From Leptospira vanthielii serovar Holland str. Waz Holland = ATCC 700522 (GTDB lineage Bacteria; Spirochaetota; Leptospiria; Leptospirales; Leptospiraceae): a stretch of DNA of 64,000 bases. Made by a program: the position numbers and the translations under genes. This document shows, one piece after another, positions 8,423-18,001 of the stretch (its first letter is position 1; each line of letters opens with the position of its first letter). The notes under the pieces are model-generated. The model searched no databases and was not told the DNA's origin. It saw only the letters and a program-made list of their open reading frames with translations. Location: positions 1-64,000 of the forward strand of contig NZ_AOGY02000056.1 of assembly GCF_000332455.1 (NCBI RefSeq). Direction: 5' to 3'.

Positions 8423-9675
8423 GATTGGCTAAAAAACCAAAAATTGCTATCATTGGAGCTGGGGCTTCTGGATGTTTTGTAGCCCTGCAAATTCAAGAGC
8501 AATTACAGGGGTTATGTGAGATTCAGATCTTTGAAAAGTCAAAAGAACCTCTTTCTAAACTTCGAATCTCTGGTGGTGGGCGATGTAATGTCACTCATAA
8601 TCTTTTTGATCCAGAACTTCTTTCCGAGAGATATCCCCGAGGAAATAAAGAGTTACGTTGGGCGTTTGAAAGTTTTGGGCCAAAAGATACAATCGAATGG
8701 TTTCAAAAAAGAGGGGTAAAGCTCAAAGCCGAAGCCGATGGAAGGATGTTCCCTGCAACAGACAGTTCTGATACCATCATCCAATGTTTTTTAAATGAAT
8801 TAAAAATAAAACATATACCAATCCACTTTGAACAGGGGTTAGTTGGTATCTATTCAAATCAAACTTCAGACCAGATCAAAGGTTTCAGAGTTTTATGGGA
8901 GGGAGGAGTGGAAGAACATTTTGATATTGTTGTTCTTGCGACTGGATCGAACAGAAAAATTTGGAGTATCTTAGAAAAGCTGGGACATAAAATCGTTACA
9001 CCTGTTCCCTCACTCTTTACATTGACTCTAGAAAATACAGATCTTATGGAACTGACAGGCCTTGTGGTTCCGTACTGTGAAATCAAAGTGTTGCCCAAAG
9101 GAAAACCGCAGAAAGGACCAATGCTTATCACACATTGGGGGCTCAGTGGGCCTTGTGCGCTTCGTTTGTCTGCTTGGGAGGCACGCACTTTATTTGAAGC
9201 CGATTACAAAGTGGATCTATCTGTTAACTGGGTGTTTGGAAAATCAACACAAAGTATAGAAGATGATTATTTATCCAAAAAAGAGAGAACACCAGCAGAT
9301 AAATTGGCTCCCGATCCAGAATGGAAATTACCTTCTCGGTTTTGGGAATGGATTTTAAAAGAATCCAAAATTCAAGCTAACAAACGTTATTCCGATATTT
9401 CAAAGTCGGAAATCCGGGTTTTAAGTTTATCTTTAACACAAACCAAACTCCGAATGGTGGCCAAAGGAGTGTTTAAAGAAGAGTTTGTGACAGCGGGAGG
9501 AATTTCTAGAAAAGACATCCAGTTCCAAACCATGGAAAGTAAACTTTGCCCCGGACTTTTTTTTACAGGTGAGATTATTGATGTGGATGGAATTACTGGA
9601 GGTTTTAATTTTCAGAATGCCTGGACTACAGCAACCATCGCAGCCCAAGGCATTCGCAAAACAATTGTTATTTGA
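8416..9675 (+). CDS. HI0933/BaiN-family FAD-dependent oxidoreductase
   Basis: This 419-residue flavoprotein has an N-terminal Rossmann FAD motif ([12 protein letters not shown]) followed by the family hallmark [13 protein letters not shown] at about residue 48. Its C-terminus, [19 protein letters not shown], is typical of the HI0933 (YhiN) family and closes over the flavin. The family's physiological substrates are mostly unknown; some relatives reduce steroid-like double bonds. The GTG at 8416 overlaps the gloA stop by seven bases; a TTG at 8425 is an alternative. It converges on pyruvate kinase with an eight-base overlap. Confidence 0.88.
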   Translation: MVGLAKKPKIAIIGAGASGCFVALQIQEQLQGLCEIQIFEKSKEPLSKLRISGGGRCNVTHNLFDPELLSERYPRGNKELRWAFESFGPKDTIEWFQKRGVKLKAEADGRMFPATDSSDTIIQCFLNELKIKHIPIHFEQGLVGIYSNQTSDQIKGFRVLWEGGVEEHFDIVVLATGSNRKIWSILEKLGHKIVTPVPSLFTLTLENTDLMELTGLVVPYCEIKVLPKGKPQKGPMLITHWGLSGPCALRLSAWEARTLFEADYKVDLSVNWVFGKSTQSIEDDYLSKKERTPADKLAPDPEWKLPSRFWEWILKESKIQANKRYSDISKSEIRVLSLSLTQTKLRMVAKGVFKEEFVTAGGISRKDIQFQTMESKLCPGLFFTGEIIDVDGITGGFNFQNAWTTATIAAQGIRKTIVI

Positions 9676-11104
9676 CTTTGTGGATTTGAATGAAGTCCAC
9701 AGTTTGTGCCACAGATCCTGGTGCACCAGACAAAATTACAACTGTATCTCCCGATTTTAATTTTCCTTCTGACTTTAGAGTTTTACTCATAAAGGCAATC
9801 ATATCGGGAAATTTATCCATCATCGGCATCACGTAGGCTTCGACTCCCCAATACAATTGCATCTTTCTTGCTGTACCAAGGAAAGGTGTGAAAGAATAGA
9901 TCGGTTTTAGGGGACGAAACTCTGAAGAGAGAAGGGAGGAGTATCCAGACCTAGTGAAGTTAATAATGGCTTTTGCGTTGATAGATCGGGAGATGGATTC
10001 TGCCGCACTACCAAGAGCTGTTCGTTCTACTTCAAATTCGGAACGATCCATATATCTCAGGTGAGACAAATAAATTTCAGATTCTTCTGCTGCTTGGATG
10101 ATACTTGTCATGGTTCTCACCGTTTCCACCGGATATTTTCCAGAAGCCGTCTCTCCAGATAACATCACTGCATCGGTTCCGTCCATTACCGCATTGGCAA
10201 CATCACTTGCTTCTGCACGTGTGGGACGAGGGTTGTCAATCATAGTCTCTAACATTTGTGTTGCGGTGATTACAGGTTTTCCTCTTTGATTGAGTTTTGT
10301 AATCATTTCTTTTTGAATGATGGGAACATATTGTGTATCCAACTCCACACCCAAATCACCGCGAGCAATCATAATTCCATCACAATTGTCGATGATCTCT
10401 TCAATATTTTGAATCGCTTCTGGTCTTTCGATTTTTGCAATAAGGCCTGCGTAACTATCTTTCATAAACTGGCGTGCCATCTCTAAATCGCTAGCTCGTC
10501 TAACAAATGATAATGCGATATAATCTACACCTAATGACAATGCAAATTGTAAATCTTCGATGTCTTTTTCCGAAAGGGCAGGTGCTGAAATTGGAGTTCC
10601 TGGAAGGTTGATTCCTTTGTTGTCTTTTAAGATGCCGCCAATGACGGTTTCTAAAACTGCTTTTTCTTTAGTTTTTGATTTTACAACAAAGGAGAGTTTG
10701 CCGTCGTCAATCAGGAGTTTGTGACCTACATCGATATCGTTTAATATGTATGGGTAGGTGCAACCGATCTCATCTGCTGTGCCGAGGAAATCAGGTTTAT
10801 TATTGATAGTGATTTTGTCTCCCGTTTTTAGTTCAAAGGGTCCCGTTCCTAATTTTCCTGTTCTAATTTTAGGGCCTTGTAAGTCAGCAAGGATTCCAAT
10901 GGACTTGCCGGATTCTTGTTCACACTCCCGTAACAACTCAAAAATCTCTTTATGGTATTCATGAGTAGAATGAGAAAAATTCATCCGGGCCAAATCCATT
11001 CCCGAATAGATAAGACTTAAGATAGTTTCACGGTTAGCAGAGGCGGGACCAATGGTACAGATAATTTTTGTGCGTTTGTTGGGGATTTTTTCATCTACCG
11101 GCAT
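9668..11104 (-). CDS. pyk: Pyruvate kinase
   Basis: The enzyme transfers phosphate from phosphoenolpyruvate to ADP, the last step of glycolysis. Family blocks are clear: RTKIICTIGPAS near the start, GMDLARMNFSHS, ILADLQGPKIRTG, and the active-site signature LIAKIERPEAIQNIEEI containing the catalytic lysine, then MIARGDLGVE and ATQMLETMI. The C-terminal allosteric-type domain ends at [11 protein letters not shown] take the ATG at 11104 (478 residues, the usual length). An in-frame ATG at 11173 would give 501 residues but adds a tail unlike the family. The two convergent stops overlap by eight bases. Confidence 0.95.
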   Translation of the reverse strand: MPVDEKIPNKRTKIICTIGPASANRETILSLIYSGMDLARMNFSHSTHEYHKEIFELLRECEQESGKSIGILADLQGPKIRTGKLGTGPFELKTGDKITINNKPDFLGTADEIGCTYPYILNDIDVGHKLLIDDGKLSFVVKSKTKEKAVLETVIGGILKDNKGINLPGTPISAPALSEKDIEDLQFALSLGVDYIALSFVRRASDLEMARQFMKDSYAGLIAKIERPEAIQNIEEIIDNCDGIMIARGDLGVELDTQYVPIIQKEMITKLNQRGKPVITATQMLETMIDNPRPTRAEASDVANAVMDGTDAVMLSGETASGKYPVETVRTMTSIIQAAEESEIYLSHLRYMDRSEFEVERTALGSAAESISRSINAKAIINFTRSGYSSLLSSEFRPLKPIYSFTPFLGTARKMQLYWGVEAYVMPMMDKFPDMIAFMSKTLKSEGKLKSGDTVVILSGAPGSVAQTVDFIQIHKVK

Positions 11105-11195
11105 AGACCCTATTCTTAGCTTTTTTGTTTTTTCCTGCAAGTAAATTGTACGGTTTGAATTGACTTGTGTCATTTTTCACAAAAATATCATTTTA

Positions 11196-12095
11196 ATGGC
11201 ATCTAATGCACTCGCTCTCATCTACCATTCTTCCTACAATCTCGAATTACCGGGACATGTATTCCCAGCTCATAAGTATTCTCACCTTTACAATCGTGTC
11301 AAAAGAGATCCTGTGTATGCATCCTGGGACATTTTACTACCTAAAAAAGCAGAAGAAGCAGACTTAGAACTCGTTCACACAAAAGAATACTTAGACGATT
11401 TGTTTAGTTATGAACATACGTCGCGAACCATGTATTCTGAACTTCCACTTAATCGAAGTATTGTGGAAAGTTTTATGTATGGAGTTGGTGGTACTATTAT
11501 GGCAGCAGAACTTTCTAAAAAGTTTCAATTTGCCTTTAATATGGGCGGTGGATACCACCATAGTTTCCCAGATAAAGCAGAAGGTTTTTGTTATTTAAAT
11601 GATGTAGCAATCGCTATACGGAAACAGAAAGAGGATAACCCCAATATAAATGCACTTATCATTGACTTGGATTTGCATCAAGGTAATGGAAATTCGTATG
11701 TTTTCCAATATGATGACAAAGTTTTCACATTTTCGATGCACCAAGGAAATCTTTATCCAAAGAAAGAAGTATCTAACTTAGATGTGAATTTGGAACCTAA
11801 TACAAAAGATGATGAGTATCTAACTACATTAGAAACTTCACTGAATCAAATTCGGAAAGATTTTGACTCCAATATAATTTATTATGTTGCAGGAGCTGAC
11901 CCTTATGAAGATGATTCTCTTGGAGAATTAAAAATTTCCATGAAAGGTCTGAAAGAACGTGATTCGATGGTTCGTAAGTTTGCTGAGTCGCTCAACGTCC
12001 CTTGTGTTGTGACTCTTGCTGGCGGTTATGCACGCGACTTTCGCGACACAGTAGAAATTCATTTTAATACAATTACTGCATTTGGTGAAAAGTAA
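11196..12095 (+). CDS. Histone deacetylase-like (class IV-type) amidohydrolase
   Basis: This 299-residue protein is a zinc-dependent deacetylase of the HDAC/acetoin-utilisation superfamily. Catalytic residues visible include the histidine pair in GGGYHHSFPDKAEGFCYLND, the metal-binding DLDLHQGNG, the third ligand in AGADPYEDDSLG, and the LAGGYA loop with the transition-state residue one turn on. The short length and GADPYEDD form resemble the HDAC11-like branch. The bacterial substrate is unknown: acetylated protein, polyamine or another small amide. The ATG at 11196 is preferred over an upstream TTG that falls in the promoter area shared with pyk. It overlaps the next ORF by one base. Confidence 0.88.
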   Translation: MASNALALIYHSSYNLELPGHVFPAHKYSHLYNRVKRDPVYASWDILLPKKAEEADLELVHTKEYLDDLFSYEHTSRTMYSELPLNRSIVESFMYGVGGTIMAAELSKKFQFAFNMGGGYHHSFPDKAEGFCYLNDVAIAIRKQKEDNPNINALIIDLDLHQGNGNSYVFQYDDKVFTFSMHQGNLYPKKEVSNLDVNLEPNTKDDEYLTTLETSLNQIRKDFDSNIIYYVAGADPYEDDSLGELKISMKGLKERDSMVRKFAESLNVPCVVTLAGGYARDFRDTVEIHFNTITAFGEK

Positions 12096-12910
12096 TGGGA
12101 GTTTTTTCCTCTACAGACAAAAAGAAAAACCAGTCCGATTGGTTGGATTTGGATGATTTGTCTTTAGTAGATGTATCTAAAGAACTAAATACTTCATTAA
12201 ATATGGAACCGAAGTTATTCAACCGGTTCACTCATTATGAAGTAGAACAGATGTTAGTTAGCGCTGGTCTTATCAAAGCAGTTGAAAAACGTGGGTTTCA
12301 TAACTCGATCATTGAGTTAGAAATTCTTAATGATTATGACAATCGCATTTACATAAAGTCAGAAAATAAAAAAATCCTAGTTCATACTCGTCTTAAAGTA
12401 TCTCAATTTCAGTTGAAGGGTGATGATGAACAGTTTCCTATGATTTATATCGATTGGCTTCTCACTCAGAATATTAATTTTGAACCTGGGGATATCAAAA
12501 AGGAATTGTACTTTGGACAAGAATATCCGGGGTTAAATGTTCTGAATGAATTCACCGATTTTATACGTGATCTTTCCAAAAAACTTGGCACCTCTGGCGC
12601 TTTTAATGTTCCCGAATACTTTCATGACGCAGTTTTATTTTCTCGTAAATTTCGTTTCATAGATCCTGAAAAAGAGGGAACCTTTCGCGCCCTTGTGAAA
12701 AATTTCCGTGGGACCAATCTTCGGAATTTGTCCTCTCAGATCCATCAGAACCGAGTTCGTTACGAGAACGGGGAACCTTATGAGTGGAAGTATGGAGAGA
12801 TGATTTCCTGCACGGATATCTATTTGGAGAAAAAAGTATTTCATGAGGCTTACTTTAAGAAAGTAGAGGAAGTGAAAGGAAAACTAAAATTCACATTGGT
12901 CTCAAAGTAA
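12095..12910 (+). CDS. Conserved hypothetical protein
   Basis: I do not recognise this 271-residue protein. It has no signal peptide or membrane segment, so it should be cytoplasmic. It looks like a mixed alpha/beta fold with an acidic N-terminal linker (SDWLDLDDLSLVDVSKEL) and a C-terminal half rich in aromatic and basic residues. The ATG shares one base with the HDAC stop (TAATG), so the two are translationally coupled. The response-regulator phosphatase follows 28 bases later. The three-gene arrangement suggests a shared role, but nothing in the protein says which. Confidence 0.75.
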   Translation: MGVFSSTDKKKNQSDWLDLDDLSLVDVSKELNTSLNMEPKLFNRFTHYEVEQMLVSAGLIKAVEKRGFHNSIIELEILNDYDNRIYIKSENKKILVHTRLKVSQFQLKGDDEQFPMIYIDWLLTQNINFEPGDIKKELYFGQEYPGLNVLNEFTDFIRDLSKKLGTSGAFNVPEYFHDAVLFSRKFRFIDPEKEGTFRALVKNFRGTNLRNLSSQIHQNRVRYENGEPYEWKYGEMISCTDIYLEKKVFHEAYFKKVEEVKGKLKFTLVSK

Positions 12911-12938
12911 GGCCTTTCGAAGCCGATAACTATAGTAG

Positions 12939-14051
12939 ATGTCCGAATATTCTTTTAAACCCGAGATTCTAATCATAGACGATGATACAGAAATCTGTGA
13001 AACCTTAGAACTTATTATTAATGGATTAGGTTATTTTGTAAGGTATTTTACTAACCCATTGCAAGGTTTGGAATACTTCGAAGGGGAACGTAATCCGATC
13101 GTTTTTTTGGATGTCAATATGCCACAAACTTCGGGTCTGGATCTGTTGCAGAAGATCAAAGCATACGATTCCAAAACCCAAGTTTTAATGATGACGGGGG
13201 AACATGATATTCAGACTGTTGTCTCCTCACTTTACCATCGGGCCTCTGACTTTATTTTAAAACCCTTTCATACAAAATCCATTGAAGCCGCTATTTCACG
13301 CGCATTTGAATATTATAATTTTTTAAAAGATAAAGAGTCAATGGATGAGTCGATCAAACGTGACCTCAGGTTAGCCGCCAAGATTCAAACGAAAACAATG
13401 AATCTGCCTCAGCTTACTCACAAGATATATGCTGATATCAAACCAGTGAGTTTTGTATCAGGTGATTTTTTCCAAGTATTACCTTTGGATGAAGATAGGA
13501 CTTTGATTTTGATGGGTGATATTGAAGGTCACGGAGTTACATCGGGATTGATCGCAATTCTTATGACTACGATTCATAGGGAATTAGTGCGGACAACAAC
13601 GATAGCACCTTCCAATTTACTTTCTCGTTTGAACCGAGAACTTTGTAACGAAATTGGAACTCATAGTATGACAGCCATTAGTATCGTTATTGACCATGCT
13701 AAGAAAAAAATTACTTACGCAAGGGGTGGTCATCCGTTTCCCATTGTATTTCAAAAAGAGTCTCGTGCTCCTTTGATTTTACATGACCAATCGGGTCAAA
13801 TTTTAGGGATTCTTAAAGATATGGAATTTGCAGAAAATGAAATCCAGGTAGAAGAAGGAGACATTCTCTTTTTGTATTCGGATGGATTACTTGCCTCTAG
13901 CACACATCCCTTGGTCCAAACTTTAATCCAACTTCCTGGTGGGGGCAGTCGAGTAGAAGGTATGAAAACAGAGATAACAAACTATATCCAATATTTAGAA
14001 ACATCCTCTAAAGCTTCGGATGACATATCTTATTTGCTTCTAGAGATTTAA
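12939..14051 (+). CDS. Response regulator with SpoIIE/PP2C-type phosphatase output
   Basis: The 370-residue protein joins a receiver domain (residues about 9-125) to a SpoIIE-type PPM serine phosphatase (about 155-368). The receiver has acidic residues IDDDTE, the phosphoacceptor Asp58 in VFLDVNMP, Thr86 and Lys108 in FILKPFH. The phosphatase shows metal-site motifs SGDFFQV and MGDIEGHG and the late YSDGL and ASDDISYLL segments. Such proteins (RsbU/RssB-like) usually control an anti-sigma-factor antagonist after phosphorylation by a histidine kinase. No kinase or anti-sigma partner is next door. It converges on the following minus-strand gene with a 44-base overlap. Confidence 0.9.
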   Translation: MSEYSFKPEILIIDDDTEICETLELIINGLGYFVRYFTNPLQGLEYFEGERNPIVFLDVNMPQTSGLDLLQKIKAYDSKTQVLMMTGEHDIQTVVSSLYHRASDFILKPFHTKSIEAAISRAFEYYNFLKDKESMDESIKRDLRLAAKIQTKTMNLPQLTHKIYADIKPVSFVSGDFFQVLPLDEDRTLILMGDIEGHGVTSGLIAILMTTIHRELVRTTTIAPSNLLSRLNRELCNEIGTHSMTAISIVIDHAKKKITYARGGHPFPIVFQKESRAPLILHDQSGQILGILKDMEFAENEIQVEEGDILFLYSDGLLASSTHPLVQTLIQLPGGGSRVEGMKTEITNYIQYLETSSKASDDISYLLLEI

Positions 14052-15630
14052 TGTATTCCACGTTGGTTTTTGTAGCCTCGGTCAAAAATTGACCGAGCAC
14101 TTCTTTGGATCTAAAATTTCCGGTTTCAAACCCCTGTTTCCATTCCCTTCGATGTAAGTTCATTTTTCGAATGATTTCTTTTTTTGTAGGAAAATCACAA
14201 AGCCTGTTTGTGATCATTTCTCCTTTATAAAATAGAAAATCCCCTTTAGCGAAGAATTTTTTATCTTCTTTAGATAAACTATCGATGTGTGGTTTGTTTT
14301 CTATAACATAACTTTGAATTGTTGATTTTGTAACTTCCCAAAGAATTTCTTTGTCGGGATTTACTTTGTTTAAAGTGATCGCTGAAAAAATCACAATGAC
14401 TGTTCCAAATAAAAAGGGTGGAATCCATTCGAGAGAAGTCTCTCGGGACTGGATCCAGAATTGGTGGGCCAAAAATGTGATGGGTAACCAATAGAATCCC
14501 ATGAGGTCCCAGTCTGCAGGGAAACCTAACTGGGGATTATGAAAGAATCCATGAAGACAAAAAGCAAAACCAGCTACAAAAATTGTTTTTGTTTCTGGTC
14601 TTATGGCAAAAGCCTTCCATTCTTTTTTGAAAAAGAAAAATTGATAGAATAAAAACAAAGTGGCAATTGCTGCATTCCAATACAAAACTGCGAGGATTTC
14701 CTTTATATGATTGAGTGAGACCAATCGGTTTTTGGGATAAAAGGGCGGGTGGATTAAGTGGGTGCTATTTCTATCAATCGTCGGGTCATGATAGAATAAG
14801 AAATAAAGAAACCAAGGGATAAGAATGCCAAAACCTATAAGTGCAGAAACGATCAGATGTTTGAGTTTTTTTTCTTTTGGCGAATGAATATACCATAAAT
14901 AACCCAATAGAATGACTAAGTATCCGGAAACCAAATGGAATAACATAGAGATTGCTACAAGGGCAGTCGCTCCATATAACAATAGATCATTGTCCTTTGG
15001 GTTTTGCACAAATTTAGATACGAAAATATACAAAAGAAGGTGGGATACAGTGACGAGTGTATAATTTTCGGCATAACCAAAGGTAAGTAAAATTCCACCT
15101 GACGAAAGTAAGATGAGAATAGAGGCTGTGTTCGATTTGCGATTTTTTCCCGCAGTCCACAGAAATCCAAATAACATCCCTATTCCTGCCAGTTGGGATA
15201 AAAAAGAATAAGAAATTCTTGGGTCATCCGGAAAACCAAACCCAGAGAGTAAGTTGGAAACCTGGCTATGAAGGAGCGTTTCCAAAATTTCATCCAAAGT
15301 AAATTGGAAACCAAAAAGTTTTGTTTCTAAAAGATTGGTTTCCAAAAGGAGGAGGCCATCTCCCCAGTCTATATTCCGGATGGGTAATGATACCAAACCT
15401 ACAAAAAAAAGAGAGGCTAGTATCCAATTAGGTGGAACGTAGGTTCCCCATTTCACCACTAAGCGGTTGTTAACTTTTTTCCCGTAAAGAACTACGGATT
15501 GGAGTAGGATAAAAAAGATAGAAATAGATATATAAACATTTTTTTCTCCAGGAAGGAACCAAGGTTTTGTGGAAAAAAATTGGAAACTCAAAAGGAGGAG
15601 GTAAGGTAGATATAAAAAGGCTGTTTTCAT
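14008..15630 (-). CDS. Large polytopic membrane protein, possibly glycosyltransferase-like
   Basis: The 540-residue product has about eleven to twelve hydrophobic segments spread from residue 3 to about 430, then a soluble C-terminal tail of roughly 110 residues rich in Lys and Glu. The alternating long loops and an early acidic loop (RNIDWGDGLLLLETN) recall polytopic GT-C or PMT-like proteins, but I see no decisive motif. The ATG at 15630 overlaps the stop of the DUF4105-like gene by four bases, so the two form an operon. A role in building or modifying an envelope polymer is a weak inference. Confidence 0.7.
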   Translation of the reverse strand: MKTAFLYLPYLLLLSFQFFSTKPWFLPGEKNVYISISIFFILLQSVVLYGKKVNNRLVVKWGTYVPPNWILASLFFVGLVSLPIRNIDWGDGLLLLETNLLETKLFGFQFTLDEILETLLHSQVSNLLSGFGFPDDPRISYSFLSQLAGIGMLFGFLWTAGKNRKSNTASILILLSSGGILLTFGYAENYTLVTVSHLLLYIFVSKFVQNPKDNDLLLYGATALVAISMLFHLVSGYLVILLGYLWYIHSPKEKKLKHLIVSALIGFGILIPWFLYFLFYHDPTIDRNSTHLIHPPFYPKNRLVSLNHIKEILAVLYWNAAIATLFLFYQFFFFKKEWKAFAIRPETKTIFVAGFAFCLHGFFHNPQLGFPADWDLMGFYWLPITFLAHQFWIQSRETSLEWIPPFLFGTVIVIFSAITLNKVNPDKEILWEVTKSTIQSYVIENKPHIDSLSKEDKKFFAKGDFLFYKGEMITNRLCDFPTKKEIIRKMNLHRREWKQGFETGNFRSKEVLGQFLTEATKTNVEYIKSLEANKICHPKL

Positions 15631-17618
15631 AAGGATTCTTTTAGATAATACTCTTTTGGGATTTCTTTTGCAGCGATAAAAGGAAAATGCCCTTTACGGA
15701 TATTAAAAAACACAAGTTCTGGAAGGCTATAAAATAGAGATTCCGTTCCTTTGGAAAATCGGCTTCCTTTGTCAAAGGGAGCACTAAGAATTCCCATTCC
15801 CGTATACCCTATACCATAGATTGTATTAGCTAGACCCAAAATGGGACGGTTCCAAACTGTTTCTTCGGTAAAAAACAAAAAGGGATGATCAATTGGGTTG
15901 GGTTTATAAATTTTCGAAGTGGGCACAAAACTTTCTTTAAAATGTTTTTCCGTAAAGTTCGTTATTTTTTTTCTCTTTAGATTTCGGTAAGATGGATAAA
16001 GTTTTTTTTGTATGGTGCCAGAATTGGATTCCAGTTTTAATGCTGCTACTGAAGGTATAAAATTGAGACTAATCACAGTGTTTGACAGAGGATCCCAAAA
16101 AGTTTCGTTTCCAATCCGACCTTCTGGAAACATTTCATTCATATAACGAAAAAGTTCTGTTGTGCAATTTTTATGTGTTAGGTGGTATGAATAGAGGTTT
16201 TGGATTCCTTTTGTATAGGATTCATAGTTTCTTTGTTTGGTTTGGTTTTCTGTTTCGTCTGAAATTGCCAAGTTTTGGGAATTTTCTTTATATGGATTAT
16301 AACCCACCCAATTGAATTCAATCCCCTCTGGCGCCACTCCTTGTTCCAAAAAACTTTGGTAACGAACTAAGAAAGATTCCCAATTAAAAAACTGGATGGG
16401 GTCATATCCCGAAGCGAAGATTTTTTTTTGAGAAGTAAATAGCTGATCGTACTCTTTTTGTTTCGTGGTCTTGACAGACTCAGGTAACTGGATGACGGGA
16501 AGGTATTGGAAACCATCCAAGTTTTTTTTAGGAAAAACAATTGTCTCTAAAACAATCGATTTTTGTATATAGACAATTCGTAATAATAATGTCATCTCTT
16601 CCCAATCATTACATTCGGATTCGAATATACAGAAACGTAAGTCATGCACCAATCCATTCAGATAACTTTTCCATACCTTTATCTCTGTTTCACTTAAGTG
16701 GAATTCCGATCCATTCAGTTGTAAAAAAGCGGGTTCATAAAGCAGGACCGGATCTAAAAGATAGTGACGAATAAAACTTTTTTTCTCTGCATTTGTGAGC
16801 AGATCTCTTTTGGTTTGGATGGAATGGATGAGGCGGTAAGGAGAGTCCGTATTCGGTAAGGAGATATTTGTTTTTGTTGATTGAATTTTCTTGGTTGCCT
16901 CCGCCCAGTTTATACTAGACCTTTTTAGAATTTCTTTTTCCTTTTTGGAAAAGGAAAACAATTTTGGAATTGAAGAATGGGGATCAGGAATATTTGTAAA
17001 ATATCCAAATCCAGAGATGGGTAAAAAAAACTTATTTCCATCGGAGTTGAGTTCTGAGACCTCCCATTCCTGTTCTAATTTTTTTTGGTTTTGGATATGG
17101 GTTTCCTGAACTAAGTAAAGTTCATTCCACTTTTGGCGTAACGTATGTTTTGCGTTCTCAGAAATTTCCCACTCGTAAAATTCGATATTACGATTTTGAA
17201 CTACCCCGTATTGGAACCGAAAGTCTACCCATGGTTCCCGGACAATATGAAATATTTTGTCTTCGAAGGAGTATTGCAGATGGTAAACCCGGTCGCCAAA
17301 CCGCAGTGCAGAGTGTCCGCCACTAGACTGACCCGAATTCGAATCTATGTATAAAAAACCGTAAGGATTTGAGTTCGACTGCGAATGTAGAGGAAAAAGT
17401 AAAAAAAGATAGGTAAGTAAAAAAAAGAATAAATGGGCGGCGTGATTCCGCCCAAAGACGATCTGGATTATAGATTGTACCCGTTTAAGATCAGTTTTGC
17501 GACAACTGCATTTTGTTTTGCTACGTCCATTGTTACTGCTTTCATTTCCGAAGGAGAAAGATTTGCTTGTTTTAAACCTTGGCCAATGGCAATGTAAGTA
17601 GCACGATTGGATCTCCAT
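15627..17618 (-). CDS. DUF4105/Lnb N-terminal-like secreted protein, start uncertain
   Basis: The protein carries two blocks typical of the DUF4105/Lnb_N papain-like fold: GQSSGGHSALRFGDRVYHLQ, with a likely catalytic His, and, some 390 residues later, YHLTHKNCTTELFRYMNEMF, with the likely Cys. Related proteins include the lipoprotein acyl-transferring enzyme Lnb. A signal-peptide-like stretch (HLFFFLLTYLFLLFPLHSQS) sits at codons 62-81 of the open frame. No ATG, GTG or TTG lies near it; the only standard start upstream is 17618, inside the preceding lipoprotein gene. Translation probably really begins around 17440-17480 on a rare codon, or there is a sequence error. It is followed by the membrane protein at 14008 (4-base overlap). 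Confidence 0.6.
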   Translation of the reverse strand: MEIQSCYLHCHWPRFKTSKSFSFGNESSNNGRSKTKCSCRKTDLKRVQSIIQIVFGRNHAAHLFFFLLTYLFLLFPLHSQSNSNPYGFLYIDSNSGQSSGGHSALRFGDRVYHLQYSFEDKIFHIVREPWVDFRFQYGVVQNRNIEFYEWEISENAKHTLRQKWNELYLVQETHIQNQKKLEQEWEVSELNSDGNKFFLPISGFGYFTNIPDPHSSIPKLFSFSKKEKEILKRSSINWAEATKKIQSTKTNISLPNTDSPYRLIHSIQTKRDLLTNAEKKSFIRHYLLDPVLLYEPAFLQLNGSEFHLSETEIKVWKSYLNGLVHDLRFCIFESECNDWEEMTLLLRIVYIQKSIVLETIVFPKKNLDGFQYLPVIQLPESVKTTKQKEYDQLFTSQKKIFASGYDPIQFFNWESFLVRYQSFLEQGVAPEGIEFNWVGYNPYKENSQNLAISDETENQTKQRNYESYTKGIQNLYSYHLTHKNCTTELFRYMNEMFPEGRIGNETFWDPLSNTVISLNFIPSVAALKLESNSGTIQKKLYPSYRNLKRKKITNFTEKHFKESFVPTSKIYKPNPIDHPFLFFTEETVWNRPILGLANTIYGIGYTGMGILSAPFDKGSRFSKGTESLFYSLPELVFFNIRKGHFPFIAAKEIPKEYYLKESL
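17420..17453 (-). terminator. Intrinsic terminator of the lipoprotein gene
   Basis: On the minus strand GGGCGG, a seven-base loop and CCGCCC are followed by an AUUUAUUCUUUUUUU-type run, a textbook intrinsic terminator 15 bases after the stop at 17468. It lies inside the open frame of the next gene, which would then depend on read-through. Confidence 0.75.
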
Positions 17619-17932
17619 GCCACAACACCATGCGATTTTGCGATTAAAGAAAGTTGGTTTTCCAATTCTTGTTTTTGGTTTTCGTAACGAATTTGTAAAG
17701 CAACACTTGCAATTACATCTTCTTTATATTGGTTCATTGCTTGTTCTTTTCCTTCATCGGAAATAGAAGAGATACTGTTAGATACTGATTTGACAAGGGC
17801 AGATGCCGAATCAGATACAGAGACACCTAAACGGCTAACGCTACCGGAAGCAGAATCCAAGAAAGAACAATTGTTAAGTGAGATTAGTACCGCAATAACG
17901 GAAACTATACTCAAATGTTTGATCATACGCAT
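17468..17932 (-). CDS. Small putative lipoprotein
   Basis: The 154-residue product has a lipoprotein signal peptide with the lipidated Cys in LISLNNC (residue 22). The mature protein starts with a Ser-rich stretch (FLDSASGSVSRLGVSVSDSA) and continues as helices. It resembles small Leptospira lipoproteins of unknown function that are often annotated only as putative lipoprotein. An AAGAGG site six bases before the first ATG favours 17932; a second ATG two codons later is possible. A strong terminator follows it. Confidence 0.75.
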   Translation of the reverse strand: MRMIKHLSIVSVIAVLISLNNCSFLDSASGSVSRLGVSVSDSASALVKSVSNSISSISDEGKEQAMNQYKEDVIASVALQIRYENQKQELENQLSLIAKSHGVVAWRSNRATYIAIGQGLKQANLSPSEMKAVTMDVAKQNAVVAKLILNGYNL

Positions 17933-18001
17933 AAAAAACCTCTTACGACGAATTGCAAAGATTCTAAGTCTTTTTTAAAAATCGTCAATTAATTTTCTCA
18001 A

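Noticed and set aside
14740..14770. GGGCGGGTGGATTAAGTGGG string resembling the intergenic repeat
   Set aside because: It is inside the coding region of the 14008 membrane protein and lacks the CCCCACCC and GGGCGGGG parts.
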